64,000 nt of DNA, taken from assembly GCF_900104515.1 (NCBI RefSeq), contig NZ_FNJL01000002.1, positions 211,648-275,647 on the forward strand. Direction: 5' to 3'. Every line of letters begins with the position of its first letter. Position 1 is the stretch's first letter. Below, one piece after another: positions 25,254-33,508 of this stretch. A program made the position numbers and the translations under genes. The notes under the pieces are model-generated. The model was not told the DNA's origin. It did not search any database and saw only the letters and a program-made list of their open reading frames with translations. Source of the DNA: Paracidovorax cattleyae. Its GTDB lineage: Bacteria > Pseudomonadota > Gammaproteobacteria > Burkholderiales > Burkholderiaceae_C.

Positions 25254-27434
25254 TTACGGCGCGGCGGCCACGGTGTCGGAGACGGGGCGCTGGGCGGCCA
25301 TGGCCTTCGCGGCGAGCGCCGGAATGTCCAGGATCAGCGCCACCTCGCCGGTGCCCAGGATGCTGGAGCCGCTGATGCCCTGGAGGTGGGCGAACATCTG
25401 CGCCAGCGGCTTGATCACCGCCTGGGCCTCGCCCAGCAGGCGGTCCACGATCAGGCCGAAACGCTGCGAGCCTTCCCGCACCACCACGATGCTCTGGCGG
25501 GAACCGGCCGGGTCCGGCACGTGGAAGAGTGCGCGCAGCCGGATGAACGGCAGCACGCGCCCGCGCAGCTCGGTGTAATCGTGGCCGCTGTCTTCGCGGA
25601 ACTCGATGCATTCCTCGATGGCCTCGAGCGGCAGCACGAAGACCGAACGCCCCACGGCGACCTGGAAGCCGTTGATGATGGCCAGCGTCAGCGGCAGCCG
25701 CACGGTGGTCTTCGTGCCCAGGCCCGGGCGGCTGTCGAGGGACACCGTGCCCCGCAGCGCGGCGATGTTGCGCTTGACCACGTCCATGCCGACGCCCCGG
25801 CCCGAAAGGTTCGTGACCTGGTCGGCCGTCGAGAAGCCGGGCTCGAAGATCAGGTTGTAGATGTCTTCGTCCGCCAGCGCCTTGCCCGCATCGACCAGGC
25901 CGCGCTCGACGGCCTTGGCCAGGATGCGGTCGCGCGACAGGCCGCCGCCGTCGTCGCCCACCTCGATCACGATGCTTCCCGAGTCGTGGTAGGCGTTGAG
26001 CGACACGGTTCCCCATGCGGGCTTGCCGCGCTCGATGCGCAGGGCGACCGGCTCGATGCCGTGGTCCATGCTGTTGCGCACCAGGTGCGTCAGCGGGTCG
26101 GCGATCTTCTCGACCACGGTCTTGTCCAGTTCGGTGTCTTCGCCGCGCACCTGCAGCACGATGTCCTTGCCAATCTCGCGCGAGACGTCGTGCACCATGC
26201 GCTGGAACCGGTTGAACGTCGCGCCGATGCGGACCATGCGCAGCTGCAGTGCGCTGTCGCGGATCTCCTGCACCAGGCCGTTGAGCGTGGAATGCGACTC
26301 CTGCAGGGCCGCGTTCTGCACGTGGCGGCCCGCCTGCGTGGCCGTGGCCGTGGCCGTGATGAGCTCTCCCACCAGGTCCACGAGGCGGTCGAGCTTTTCT
26401 GCATCGACCCGCACGGACTGGTGCTCGGCGGAGCGGCTTTCCTTGATCTGCTTCTGGCGCACCAGAGCGGCTTCCACGATCGGCTGCTGCACGCGGCGCT
26501 GCTCCACCAGCAACTGGCCGAGAGGTTCGCTCGCGCCGTGGTGCTGCAGCTGCAGCGCTTCGTCGAGCTCCCGGCGCGTCAGGCTGCCGCAGTGCACGAG
26601 GATCTCGCCCAGGCGCAGGGAGGCATCCTGCCCGTGCGGCCCCATGGTGCCGATCAGGTCGATGTAGCGGGAGATCTCGCTGTCCGGCGGAAGGATGTGC
26701 ACCACGCAGTCGTCGAGCACGAACTCGAAGGCACCTTCGATGTCGGCCTTGCTGGCGCTGCTGCGCAGCGCGATCTCGAAGCCGAGGTAGCAGGACTCCG
26801 CATCCATGTCCGTCAGCGCGGGCAGATCGTCGGGCAGCGTGGCGATGCCCGTGATCGTTCCGAGCTTGTTGAGGTAGCGCAGGAACGACAGGGGATCCAT
26901 GCCGTTGCGCAGCACGTCCCGGCCGAAGCGCAGGGAGATGTGCCAGTGGTCCGGCGCGCGGCCTCCGGTCGCGGCCGGTGCCGGGGGCGCGAGGCCTTCT
27001 GCCGGGCGGGCGGGCTGCTCGGTGCGCGGCGCGGCGCCGGCATTCTCCAGCAGCCGGTTCAGGCCATCCAGCAGCGGCTGCGCATCGGCCTGCAACTGCT
27101 CGTCGGCCTGGGTGTGGCCGGCCGCCGCGGCCGCCACGAGGCGGCCGGTGTGGTCGCCGCAGGCGAGCAGCAGCGACACGACCGATTCGTCGAGGGCGAT
27201 GGCGCCGTCGCGCACCTTGTCCAGCACGCTCTCGGCGACGTGGGTGAAATCCACGATGAAGTCCAGGCCGAACAGGCCCGCGGATCCCTTGATGGTGTGC
27301 GCCGCACGGAAGATCGCGTTCACCGAGTCGGACGGGTCCTCCTCCTGCAGCACCCCCAGGAGGGCCTGCTCCATGTCCTCCAGCAACTCGCCGCTCTCGG
27401 CGATGAAGGCCTGCAATGCCTGTTCCATGTTCAT
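25254..27434 (-). CDS. cheA: Chemotaxis histidine kinase CheA
   Basis: A 726-residue CheA. The Hpt domain carries phosphoacceptor His46 (FRAAHTIKGSAGLFG). A middle region with a CheY/CheB-binding-like fold (HWHISLRFGRDVLRNGMDP) is followed near residues 270-335 by two short repeats (LGEILVHCGSLTRRELDEAL and LGQLLVEQRRVQQPIVEAAL) that resemble the N-terminal domain of type II/IV secretion ATPases. Then come the dimerisation domain, the ATPase domain (N-box HLVRNSMDHGIEP, GDDGGGL, GRGVGMDVVK) and the CheW-like C-terminus. It phosphorylates the CheY, CheB and REC-EAL proteins encoded here. The start overlaps the STAS gene by ATGA. Confidence 0.95.
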   Translation of the reverse strand: MNMEQALQAFIAESGELLEDMEQALLGVLQEEDPSDSVNAIFRAAHTIKGSAGLFGLDFIVDFTHVAESVLDKVRDGAIALDESVVSLLLACGDHTGRLVAAAAAGHTQADEQLQADAQPLLDGLNRLLENAGAAPRTEQPARPAEGLAPPAPAATGGRAPDHWHISLRFGRDVLRNGMDPLSFLRYLNKLGTITGIATLPDDLPALTDMDAESCYLGFEIALRSSASKADIEGAFEFVLDDCVVHILPPDSEISRYIDLIGTMGPHGQDASLRLGEILVHCGSLTRRELDEALQLQHHGASEPLGQLLVEQRRVQQPIVEAALVRQKQIKESRSAEHQSVRVDAEKLDRLVDLVGELITATATATQAGRHVQNAALQESHSTLNGLVQEIRDSALQLRMVRIGATFNRFQRMVHDVSREIGKDIVLQVRGEDTELDKTVVEKIADPLTHLVRNSMDHGIEPVALRIERGKPAWGTVSLNAYHDSGSIVIEVGDDGGGLSRDRILAKAVERGLVDAGKALADEDIYNLIFEPGFSTADQVTNLSGRGVGMDVVKRNIAALRGTVSLDSRPGLGTKTTVRLPLTLAIINGFQVAVGRSVFVLPLEAIEECIEFREDSGHDYTELRGRVLPFIRLRALFHVPDPAGSRQSIVVVREGSQRFGLIVDRLLGEAQAVIKPLAQMFAHLQGISGSSILGTGEVALILDIPALAAKAMAAQRPVSDTVAAAP

Positions 27435-27748
27435 GAAGCGTCTCCCTCGGGCGGTGTGCCGGCGGCGAGGGTCTCGCCGAAGAATGCGGACAGGTCAAAC
27501 AGCGCGAAGACGTCCGACACCGGCGCATTGCAGCCGGTGAAGCGCAGCCACTGGCCCCTGGCCTGCGCATCGCGGCGGGCTGCCATGAGCAACTGCACGC
27601 CTGCGCTGTCGATCTCGGTCACGCCCGCGAGGTCGATCTCCAGCCCGTCGGGGCTGTCGGAGAGGGCTGCAAGCAGGCCCGTGCGCGTTTCCGCAGCCCG
27701 GTAGATGGTGAGCTCGCCGTCGAGCGCCAGCGTGGTGATGGAGGTCAT
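27431..27748 (-). CDS. STAS-domain protein (anti-anti-sigma-like)
   Basis: A 105-residue single-domain STAS protein. The conserved loop VTEIDSAGVQLLMAARRDA holds the Ser that SpoIIAA-type proteins use for phosphorylation. STAS proteins of this type are found in several environmental che operons between cheY and cheA; they may bind the signalling complex or respond to nucleotide. No cognate RsbW-like kinase is seen nearby. It overlaps both neighbours by ATGA, so it is made in step with CheY and CheA. Confidence 0.88.
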   Translation of the reverse strand: MTSITTLALDGELTIYRAAETRTGLLAALSDSPDGLEIDLAGVTEIDSAGVQLLMAARRDAQARGQWLRFTGCNAPVSDVFALFDLSAFFGETLAAGTPPEGDAS

Positions 27749-28113
27749 GGCAGCACCAGCTTTTCCACGGCCGACAGCAGGGTGGGCGGCTGGAACGGCT
27801 TGGTCACCCAGGCCTTGGCGCCGGCCATCTGGCCCTCGCGCTTCTTCGCCTCCTGGCTCTCCGTGGTAAGCATGATCACGGGGGTGAAGCGGTAGGCCGG
27901 CATGGCTTTCACGCTCTTGAGGAAGGTGATGCCGTCCATGTTCGGCATGTTCACGTCGCTGATGATCAGGTGCACCTTCTGGCCGGTGAGCCGGCGCAGC
28001 GCGTCGATGCCGTCGCAGCCTTCGATGACGTCGTAGCCCGCGCCCCTGAGTGCGATGCCCACGACCGACCGCACGGAAGCGGAGTCATCCACGATCAGAA
28101 TGGTCTTTGCCAT
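27745..28113 (-). CDS. cheY: Single-domain response regulator CheY
   Basis: A 122-residue receiver domain: acidic pair in ILIVDDSASVR, phosphoacceptor Asp in LIISDVNMPNMDGITFL, Thr in VIMLTTES and Lys in WVTKPFQPP, with an aromatic switch position just before it. It diffuses from CheA to the flagellar motor or another output. It lies 12 bases after the MCP-like gene. No CheZ is in the operon. Confidence 0.94.
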   Translation of the reverse strand: MAKTILIVDDSASVRSVVGIALRGAGYDVIEGCDGIDALRRLTGQKVHLIISDVNMPNMDGITFLKSVKAMPAYRFTPVIMLTTESQEAKKREGQMAGAKAWVTKPFQPPTLLSAVEKLVLP

Positions 28114-28125
28114 AAAGAAGGTCCT

Positions 28126-29286
28126 TCAGAAAAATGTGATCTCTTCGTGCTGCGCAGGCGCGGGCGCAGGAGCGCCTGCCTTCGCCGAGCCGGCGCGGTG
28201 CACGGAACGCTCGCTCGCCATCGCATAGGTGGCCTCGAGTTCCTGCAGCAGTTCGCCGGCATCCAGGGGACGCAGCGCACCCTCGCTGGCGCACTGGGCG
28301 TGGTGGCTCTGGACGACCGCGGGCATGCGGCCGATGTTGTCGCGCACGTGGCTGAGCACCTGGCTGACCCGGTCCTGGAACTGCAGTTGCACCAGCGAGT
28401 CGTTCACTTCCAGCTGGATCTGGCGGCTCTCCTGGCGCAGCAGGTCCGCCGACTGCGCCAGGTGGTCCGTCAGGTGCCGGAACTGTTCCAGCACCTGGCC
28501 GATGCGGCTCTCGGAATCCGCCATGACGCGGTGCTCCTGGTTCTGGGACAGCTGTGCCGCGGCACGGGTTTCGTTGATCGCCGAATGGATGGCATTGATG
28601 GCCGCGATGATCCGGCGCCCGGTGTCCCCGGACATCTGCGACAGCGAGCGGACTTCCTGCGCCACTTGCGCGAAGCCGCGGCCGCGCTCCCCTGCGTGGG
28701 CCGCTTCGATGGTCGCGTTGATCGCCAGCAGGTTGGTCTGCTGGGCGATGCGGGAGACCGCTTCGGCCATGTCCTGCAGCTCTCCCACGAAGCGTTGCAG
28801 GTCTTCGATCTTGGCCAGCATCTGTGCCTTGCCCTGCATGGCGTCCCGCAACGATCCGACAAGCTCCTGCAGTTGCGCCTGGCTGCGGGCGTACACGGCT
28901 TCCGCATCCCCCGGGCCCGCGCCGTCGCGCGCCGACTGGTCCAGCGTGCGCGACAGCTGCTGCACGATGTTGGCGAACCGGGCGCTGAGCTGCGCGATCG
29001 CGTCTTCCATCTGGCCGCGCGACGATTCGATCTGCCCGGACCAGACGGGGGCCATGGCTGCGCTGAAGGCCTCGAACTCCGCGAGAAGCCGGAGGAGCTC
29101 ATCGGGTACGGTGTGCCGGGGGCGCCAGGCAATCCAGCCTCCCAGCGCACCGCAGGCCACGAGTGCCGCGGCACATGCCATGCCCGCCAGGCTCGCGCCG
29201 GACAACCCGAGCGCCGCGACCGCACCGAGCAATCCGGTGCATGGTGCGATCAGGCTTTTCCAGGCCTTTTCCCTATCTCCGTTCAT
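28126..29286 (-). CDS. Methyl-accepting-chemotaxis-like signalling protein lacking a large sensor
   Basis: A 386-residue protein. Two closely spaced hydrophobic helices lie near residues 10-53 ([20 protein letters not shown], then [14 protein letters not shown]) with almost no periplasmic loop. A coiled-coil region follows, then an MCP hairpin tip [38 protein letters not shown]. The signalling part is short and ends in an Ala/Pro tail with EEITFF. With no real periplasmic domain, it probably senses a membrane or cytoplasmic cue or another protein. It is first in the operon. The ATG at 29286 is preferred because the upstream extension ([12 protein letters not shown]) is not receptor-like. Confidence 0.88.
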   Translation of the reverse strand: MNGDREKAWKSLIAPCTGLLGAVAALGLSGASLAGMACAAALVACGALGGWIAWRPRHTVPDELLRLLAEFEAFSAAMAPVWSGQIESSRGQMEDAIAQLSARFANIVQQLSRTLDQSARDGAGPGDAEAVYARSQAQLQELVGSLRDAMQGKAQMLAKIEDLQRFVGELQDMAEAVSRIAQQTNLLAINATIEAAHAGERGRGFAQVAQEVRSLSQMSGDTGRRIIAAINAIHSAINETRAAAQLSQNQEHRVMADSESRIGQVLEQFRHLTDHLAQSADLLRQESRQIQLEVNDSLVQLQFQDRVSQVLSHVRDNIGRMPAVVQSHHAQCASEGALRPLDAGELLQELEATYAMASERSVHRAGSAKAGAPAPAPAQHEEITFF

Positions 29287-29500
29287 ATGGCAACGCCCCC
29301 CGTGAAGGCAGCCATGGCCGGAGATATGGGCCACTGTCTGCCGATAGGACAACCTTAAATCTCAGGCTGCTCGAGCATGGGGACCGAATTGACAAGAATG
29401 CGGTACCCATTCGGCCAATTGTAGGTGTATTTGATAAATTCCGCACCTGAAAATGCTGTGTTGCAATGTTTTTTGCGGAAAGTGTGAAAATTGAGAGAAC
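29287..29500. promoter_or_regulatory. AT-richer divergent control region (chemosensory operon / AraC gene)
   Basis: The 214 bases between the divergent starts are clearly lower in GC, mostly from 29340 on. TTGACA occurs on the plus strand at 29389-29394 but has no good -10 at normal spacing. On the minus strand TACAAT near 29420 could be a -10, without a fitting -35. No sigma-28 box of normal form was found. So this is the likely promoter region, with exact promoters unresolved. Confidence 0.45.
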
Positions 29501-30583
29501 ATGCAGAAAACAACATCGAAACCCGGCGCCGCCCGGAACGGGCACCACGCGGACCTCTCCCCGCTGTTCGTGCGCCTGCTGGTTTCCAGAGCCTGGACCC
29601 GCGGCCTGACTGCCGAGCGGCTGACGCGCGGGCTGGGCCTGGAGCCGCTCGCCCTGGACGCTCCCGGGCTGCAGGTGTCATACCGCCAGAGCCTGGAGGT
29701 CGCCCGCCGTTTCTGGAACGCGGTGCCGGGCGTCGAGCAGGGGCTGCGATTCGGTGGCCAGGCGAACATCGTCGCGCTGGGTGCGCTGGGGCTGGGCATG
29801 ATGGCGTGCGCGAACATCCACGACATGCTGCAGTTCCTCATCGAGTTCCAGCGCGCCGGAGGCTGCCTGCTGAGCGTGTACAGCGAACGGACGGAACAGC
29901 ATTTCCATGTGGTGGTGGAGCCCCGTTTCGATGATCCGGAAGTCGAACCCTTCCTGACCGTGTACACGCTGGCATCCATCACCGCCATGGTGCGGCAGGT
30001 GCTGGGCACGGAATTCCATCCCCTCTGCGTGCAGTTCGCACTGCCGCGGCCGGCGGACATATCGGAATTCGAGCAGGCCTTCGGCTGCCGGGTCGAATTC
30101 GAATCGGGTGCCCATCTGCTGAGCCTGTCGCCGCAGGCCACCGCGCTCAGGACGGCCGAGGCCGGCGTGGTGGAGCGGATGCGGGCACTGCTGCTGGAAG
30201 CCTGGCCGCCGGAGCCGGGGACGGACCTCGGCGCCGCCGTCGTGGAGATCCTCCGGCGCAGCCAGACGCTCGCGCCGCCGCTGTCGCACATCGCGGCTGC
30301 GCTGGACCTTGGCGAGCGCACCCTGCGCCGCAGGCTGGCCGAGGAAGGGCTGACCTACCGCGGCCTGGTGACGGAGGAGCGCCGCCGCCGCACGCTCACG
30401 ATCGTGTGCCGATCCACCCAGTCGATGGAAGACGTGGCGGTGAAGACGGGCTACTCCAGCGCGCGCAGCCTGCGCCGCGCCGTGCAGCGCTGGACGGGCA
30501 GCGGCCCGTCGCTCGTCCGCGCGGCGGCCCGGGCGGAGTCCGGCGCCCCCGGGGCGGAGCAGGACCCTGGCGCAACGGACTGA
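29501..30583 (+). CDS. AraC-family transcriptional regulator, OruR/ArgR-like architecture
   Basis: A 360-residue regulator. The N-terminal arabinose-binding-like domain of the type found in OruR and similar proteins runs from LVSRAWTRGLTAERLTRGLGLE to about residue 250. The C-terminal AraC DNA-binding domain has LSHIAAALDLGERTLRRRLAEEGLTYRGLV and a second helix-turn-helix (MEDVAVKTGYSSARSLRRAVQRWTG). The inducer and target are unknown. It is divergent from the chemosensory operon and followed after 18 bases by a GNAT gene, either of which could be a target. Confidence 0.88.
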   Translation: MQKTTSKPGAARNGHHADLSPLFVRLLVSRAWTRGLTAERLTRGLGLEPLALDAPGLQVSYRQSLEVARRFWNAVPGVEQGLRFGGQANIVALGALGLGMMACANIHDMLQFLIEFQRAGGCLLSVYSERTEQHFHVVVEPRFDDPEVEPFLTVYTLASITAMVRQVLGTEFHPLCVQFALPRPADISEFEQAFGCRVEFESGAHLLSLSPQATALRTAEAGVVERMRALLLEAWPPEPGTDLGAAVVEILRRSQTLAPPLSHIAAALDLGERTLRRRLAEEGLTYRGLVTEERRRRTLTIVCRSTQSMEDVAVKTGYSSARSLRRAVQRWTGSGPSLVRAAARAESGAPGAEQDPGATD

Positions 30584-30601
30584 GGGGCAATCATCGGCTC
30601 C

Positions 30602-31078
30602 ATGACTTTTTCCGTCCGGAATGCTCTGCCCGGCGACGTCGCCGCCGTGTTCCATGTCCGCACCTCCGTCACCGAAAACGCCCTGACTCGTCCGGAGCTC
30701 GAGGCGATGGGCATCACCGAAGCCTCCGTGGCCGCGATGCTGTCCGCGGACTTGCCCTGCGCCTGGGTGGCCTGCCACGGCGGGCGGGTGGTCGGCTTCG
30801 CCATCGCGGACCTGGAGGCCGGCGCGCTGTTCGCGGCCTTCGTGCTGCCATCGCATGAAGGGCGGGGCATCGGCCGGCGGCTGGTGCAGGAGGCCGAGCA
30901 GGCCCTGTTCAGCCACCATGCGGTGGCGTGGCTGGAGACCGGGCGGGAGACCCGGGCCGCGGGGTTCTACCGCAGGTTGGGGTGGGGCGGTGCGCGGGAT
31001 GTGGGGGCGGGGGATATCCGTCTGGAAAAGCAGCGGCCGGTGGGGCCGGGGCCTGTGGTGGCACTCGCAAGCGGCTGA
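30602..31078 (+). CDS. GNAT-family N-acetyltransferase
   Basis: A 158-residue GNAT protein. The N-terminal strand and helix (FSVRNALPGDVAAVFHVRTSV) is followed by the acetyl-CoA-binding loop PSHEGRGIGRRLVQEAE (Q/R-x-x-G-x-G/A type) and the C-terminal block RAAGFYRRLGW. The substrate cannot be told. It lies just after the AraC gene. Confidence 0.88.
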   Translation: MTFSVRNALPGDVAAVFHVRTSVTENALTRPELEAMGITEASVAAMLSADLPCAWVACHGGRVVGFAIADLEAGALFAAFVLPSHEGRGIGRRLVQEAEQALFSHHAVAWLETGRETRAAGFYRRLGWGGARDVGAGDIRLEKQRPVGPGPVVALASG

Positions 31079-31115
31079 CGGGGCGCTGCGGCGCTGGACA
31101 CTCGGCCATTTGCTG

Positions 31116-31144
31116 CTGACAAAGATGAAATCAGGGGGTATAAC
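31116..31144 (+). promoter_or_regulatory. Sigma-70-type promoter
   Basis: CTGACA (31116-31121), 17-base spacer, TATAAC (31139-31144): five of six matches in each box. It would start transcription near 31151, giving a 60-base leader to the lipoprotein gene at 31213. It stands out in this GC-rich genome. Confidence 0.6.
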
Positions 31145-31212
31145 TTCTTCGACTTGCGGCAACGGCCCCGTTGAATTCAAAGATGACCGACGCGAGCAGG
31201 AGAGGGGGAATC

Positions 31213-32460
31213 ATGGAAATCGGCCACCGGCTTTCTATTCTTGTCGCCGTATCTGTTCTCGTTGCGGGATGTGCCACGCAGCACCAGCCGTCGGACGCCC
31301 CTGTGGTGTCCGCTCCTCCGGCTCCCGCAGTGCCACTGCCCCCTTCAGCGCCACCGCCGCCGGTTCCCGCAACGGCTCCTCCTGCTCCTCCCTCGGCCAT
31401 CGATGTGCCGAGCCTGCCACCTCTCCCCAGCACGTCGACAGGACTCGAAAAGCCTCCGGGCATGGCGGTGACGTTGTGGTACGGAACGAACCGGAAACCA
31501 TCGGTTCCATTCCGGGAGTCCCATCCTTACGGATCCGAGCGTGACTCCAGGCTGAATTACGGCACGGCTGAAGTCTGGGTACCTAAAAGCCGTCCGCGCG
31601 GCTCGATGGGAAGCGAAGATCTCTTCGATCCCAGGAAAAGCACGAAAATAACCTTCGAGTTTGCCCGCGAGTTGAAGGAGACGGCCTATTGGGAGAATCT
31701 GAGGAGCAAGCTTCACAGTGCCCAGGGCAACGAAAAAGTCGTACTCGTCTTCATCCATGGATACAACACCAGTTTTGTCGAGGCGGCCCGCCGAACGGCA
31801 CAGTTATGGGCAGATCTCCGGCTGACGGGCATCCCCGCATTCTTCAGCTGGCCATCCAAGGCAAGGGTTTTCTCGTACACAGTGGATGAAGCCACCGTGG
31901 ACTACAGTGAAAAGTACCTACGGGAGTTCCTGACGCGACTGCGCCAGGAGGTTGGCGATACCCAGCCCATTCACCTCATCGCCCACAGCATGGGCAATCG
32001 CGCCCTGCTGCGGGTGGCGGAGACATTGCAGGGGAAGCTGCGCTTCGGACAGATCATTCTGGCCGCCCCCGATGTAGATGCGGATCTTTTCCAGGACATG
32101 GCCCAGGTCTATCCCAAGATATCGGAACGCACCACGCTGTATGTTTCCAAGGCGGACAAGCCTGTGAATTTTTCCAGGCACCTTCATGACGTGGGCCGCG
32201 TAGGGGCTCCTCCAAAATTCGCCAGGGTCCAGGGAATCGACACGGTCGAAGTCGTCGCCAAAACCGGCCTTCTGCAAATGGGTCATAGCTATTTTGCCGA
32301 ATTCAACGATCTGCTCGATGACATGGAACTTCTTCTGAAGAAAAATCCGGCAACGCGCCATACCGTATTTGGCCGCCGGCTGGACAGGCGTGCGCAATGT
32401 GCGTCTGTGGGAGAGGGTGCCACGAGGGAGAGTTGCTGGCGCCTGGTCGCAGACAAGTGA
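31213..32460 (+). CDS. Lipoprotein with DUF900 alpha/beta-hydrolase domain
   Basis: A 415-residue protein starting MEIGHRLSILVAVSVLVAGC, a clear lipoprotein signal with acylated Cys20. A Pro-rich linker of about 60 residues follows, then a DUF900 alpha/beta-hydrolase domain from about WYGTNRKPS: oxyanion strand VVLVFIHGYNTSFVEAARR, nucleophile Ser in HLIAHSMGNRALL, and an acidic residue in ILAAPDVDADLF. Probably an envelope-anchored serine hydrolase of unknown substrate. The DNA is poorer in GC than the flanks, which suggests recent acquisition with the DUF2726-like gene. The start has GAGGGGG just upstream and a good sigma-70 promoter. Confidence 0.85.
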   Translation: MEIGHRLSILVAVSVLVAGCATQHQPSDAPVVSAPPAPAVPLPPSAPPPPVPATAPPAPPSAIDVPSLPPLPSTSTGLEKPPGMAVTLWYGTNRKPSVPFRESHPYGSERDSRLNYGTAEVWVPKSRPRGSMGSEDLFDPRKSTKITFEFARELKETAYWENLRSKLHSAQGNEKVVLVFIHGYNTSFVEAARRTAQLWADLRLTGIPAFFSWPSKARVFSYTVDEATVDYSEKYLREFLTRLRQEVGDTQPIHLIAHSMGNRALLRVAETLQGKLRFGQIILAAPDVDADLFQDMAQVYPKISERTTLYVSKADKPVNFSRHLHDVGRVGAPPKFARVQGIDTVEVVAKTGLLQMGHSYFAEFNDLLDDMELLLKKNPATRHTVFGRRLDRRAQCASVGEGATRESCWRLVADK

Positions 32461-32545
32461 ATACCATCGGTGGTGTGTTCCGTGGCGTGTTTCCATGCAT
32501 GGATTCAGCTATGCGGCGAATGGACGGATCTTCTGCAGACCATGT

Positions 32546-33202
32546 TCACGGCGCATGCATCTGCATGGTCGCAATGCTCGGGTTTTGATCGAAAACGGGC
32601 CAGCAGGTCCTGGCGACTCTCAGCTCCTGAAAGAACTTCGCTGTGTCAGCCGTGTTCCACGTCCACTGCGCGAGGTTTCTGCTGGCCACCCTCAGAAGGG
32701 GGATGCCCTTGCATCGGAACAGCATGCTTTTGCTGAAATCGTAGCCTTGGTACGGGTATTTTCCGTGGTGCGGCCCATCGATTTCCAGGCCTGCGATTAT
32801 ATTGCCTGCAGTATTGCATACCAGCACATCTACGGCTTTTCTGCCGATCTGACCGCGCAGGGCGGCAAGTGCGGATCGGCGGATGGCCTTGCGATTCGCC
32901 TTGAAAAGATTGCCTCCAGTCCAGTGCGGCTTGATCTTGTATGACTGCAGGAAGGCCTTGATGTCGATGGAGAATATGTCTGCGAGAGGTACGTTGGGAA
33001 TGAAATGGTATTTCCGGCCCAGAACGGAATGCATGAGCGCTCTCAGCGCAGGTTCTTCGTATGGCGAGGCCGGATTCACCCTCCATGTCAAAGGGAGAGG
33101 GCATGGCGGGTGCGTCCAGTCCAATTTCACGAGGGCCGGCGTGATGTTCTCCGGCGACGCATAGCGCCTGCGCGTCATCGTTCCCAACGGATCGAAACCC
33201 AT
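32546..33202 (-). CDS. DUF2726-like putative restriction-endonuclease-fold protein
   Basis: A 218-residue protein. The C-terminal half has the layout of DUF2726 and other PD-(D/E)xK nuclease-fold domains: KAVDVLVCNTAGNIIAGLEIDGPHHGK (Asp, then Glu-x-Asp) and, later, FSKSMLFRCKGIPLLRVASRN with the lysine-plus-FxxxGIPLLRV pattern. The N-terminal half (PALRALMHSVLGRKYHFIPNVPLADIF) also fits. It may cut or bind nucleic acid. The start is well supported by AAGGAAG about five bases upstream. The gene is convergent with the lipoprotein gene and shares its lower GC. Family assignment is by pattern only. Confidence 0.65.
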   Translation of the reverse strand: MGFDPLGTMTRRRYASPENITPALVKLDWTHPPCPLPLTWRVNPASPYEEPALRALMHSVLGRKYHFIPNVPLADIFSIDIKAFLQSYKIKPHWTGGNLFKANRKAIRRSALAALRGQIGRKAVDVLVCNTAGNIIAGLEIDGPHHGKYPYQGYDFSKSMLFRCKGIPLLRVASRNLAQWTWNTADTAKFFQELRVARTCWPVFDQNPSIATMQMHAP

Positions 33203-33508
33203 CGTTCTTCCTTGTAGTTTTCCACGAGGATATCAGGGCGGAGAAAATCCGACTGGAATTGCAAGGCGGCAATACCGGCACCGCGACCATCTGCGGAGTG
33301 AACGCGCGCTTCGTTTTCCGTGGCAATGGCCGCTGCTCAGGCGGCCTTCGCATATGCACATGCGGAAAGCGCGGTTCACGCCGGGGAAGACGTTGACTAG
33401 GCTCATGGTTCCCTGCGCGGTCGTGCAGGGGAGCGACCGGCCGTTGCCGCCCGTCGCGGATCCCCCGTTCCTTCCAACGCCGGCTGCCGCGACAGCCGCC
33501 TGCCTGCA
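33203..33508. other. Intergenic control region upstream of DUF2726-like gene and hyuA
   Basis: About 306 bases between divergent genes. A GC-rich inverted repeat GGCCGC / GCGGCC (33328-33333 / 33341-33346, 7-base loop) is present. No ribosome site precedes the hyuA ATG at 33509 and no convincing promoter box was found. A sharp GC change occurs around 33300-33400, which may be the right edge of the lower-GC stretch that starts near 31090. Confidence 0.4.

Noticed and set aside
25386..27704. Open frame of about 770 codons on the plus strand
   Set aside because: Antisense to cheA with no domain likeness.
29334..29350. GCCGATAG as a sigma-28 flagellar -10 box
   Set aside because: The matching -35 (TAAA at 15 bases) is missing and the orientation is away from the chemosensory operon.
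29389..29394. TTGACA upstream of the AraC gene as a sigma-70 promoter
   Set aside because: No acceptable -10 lies at 16-18 bases.
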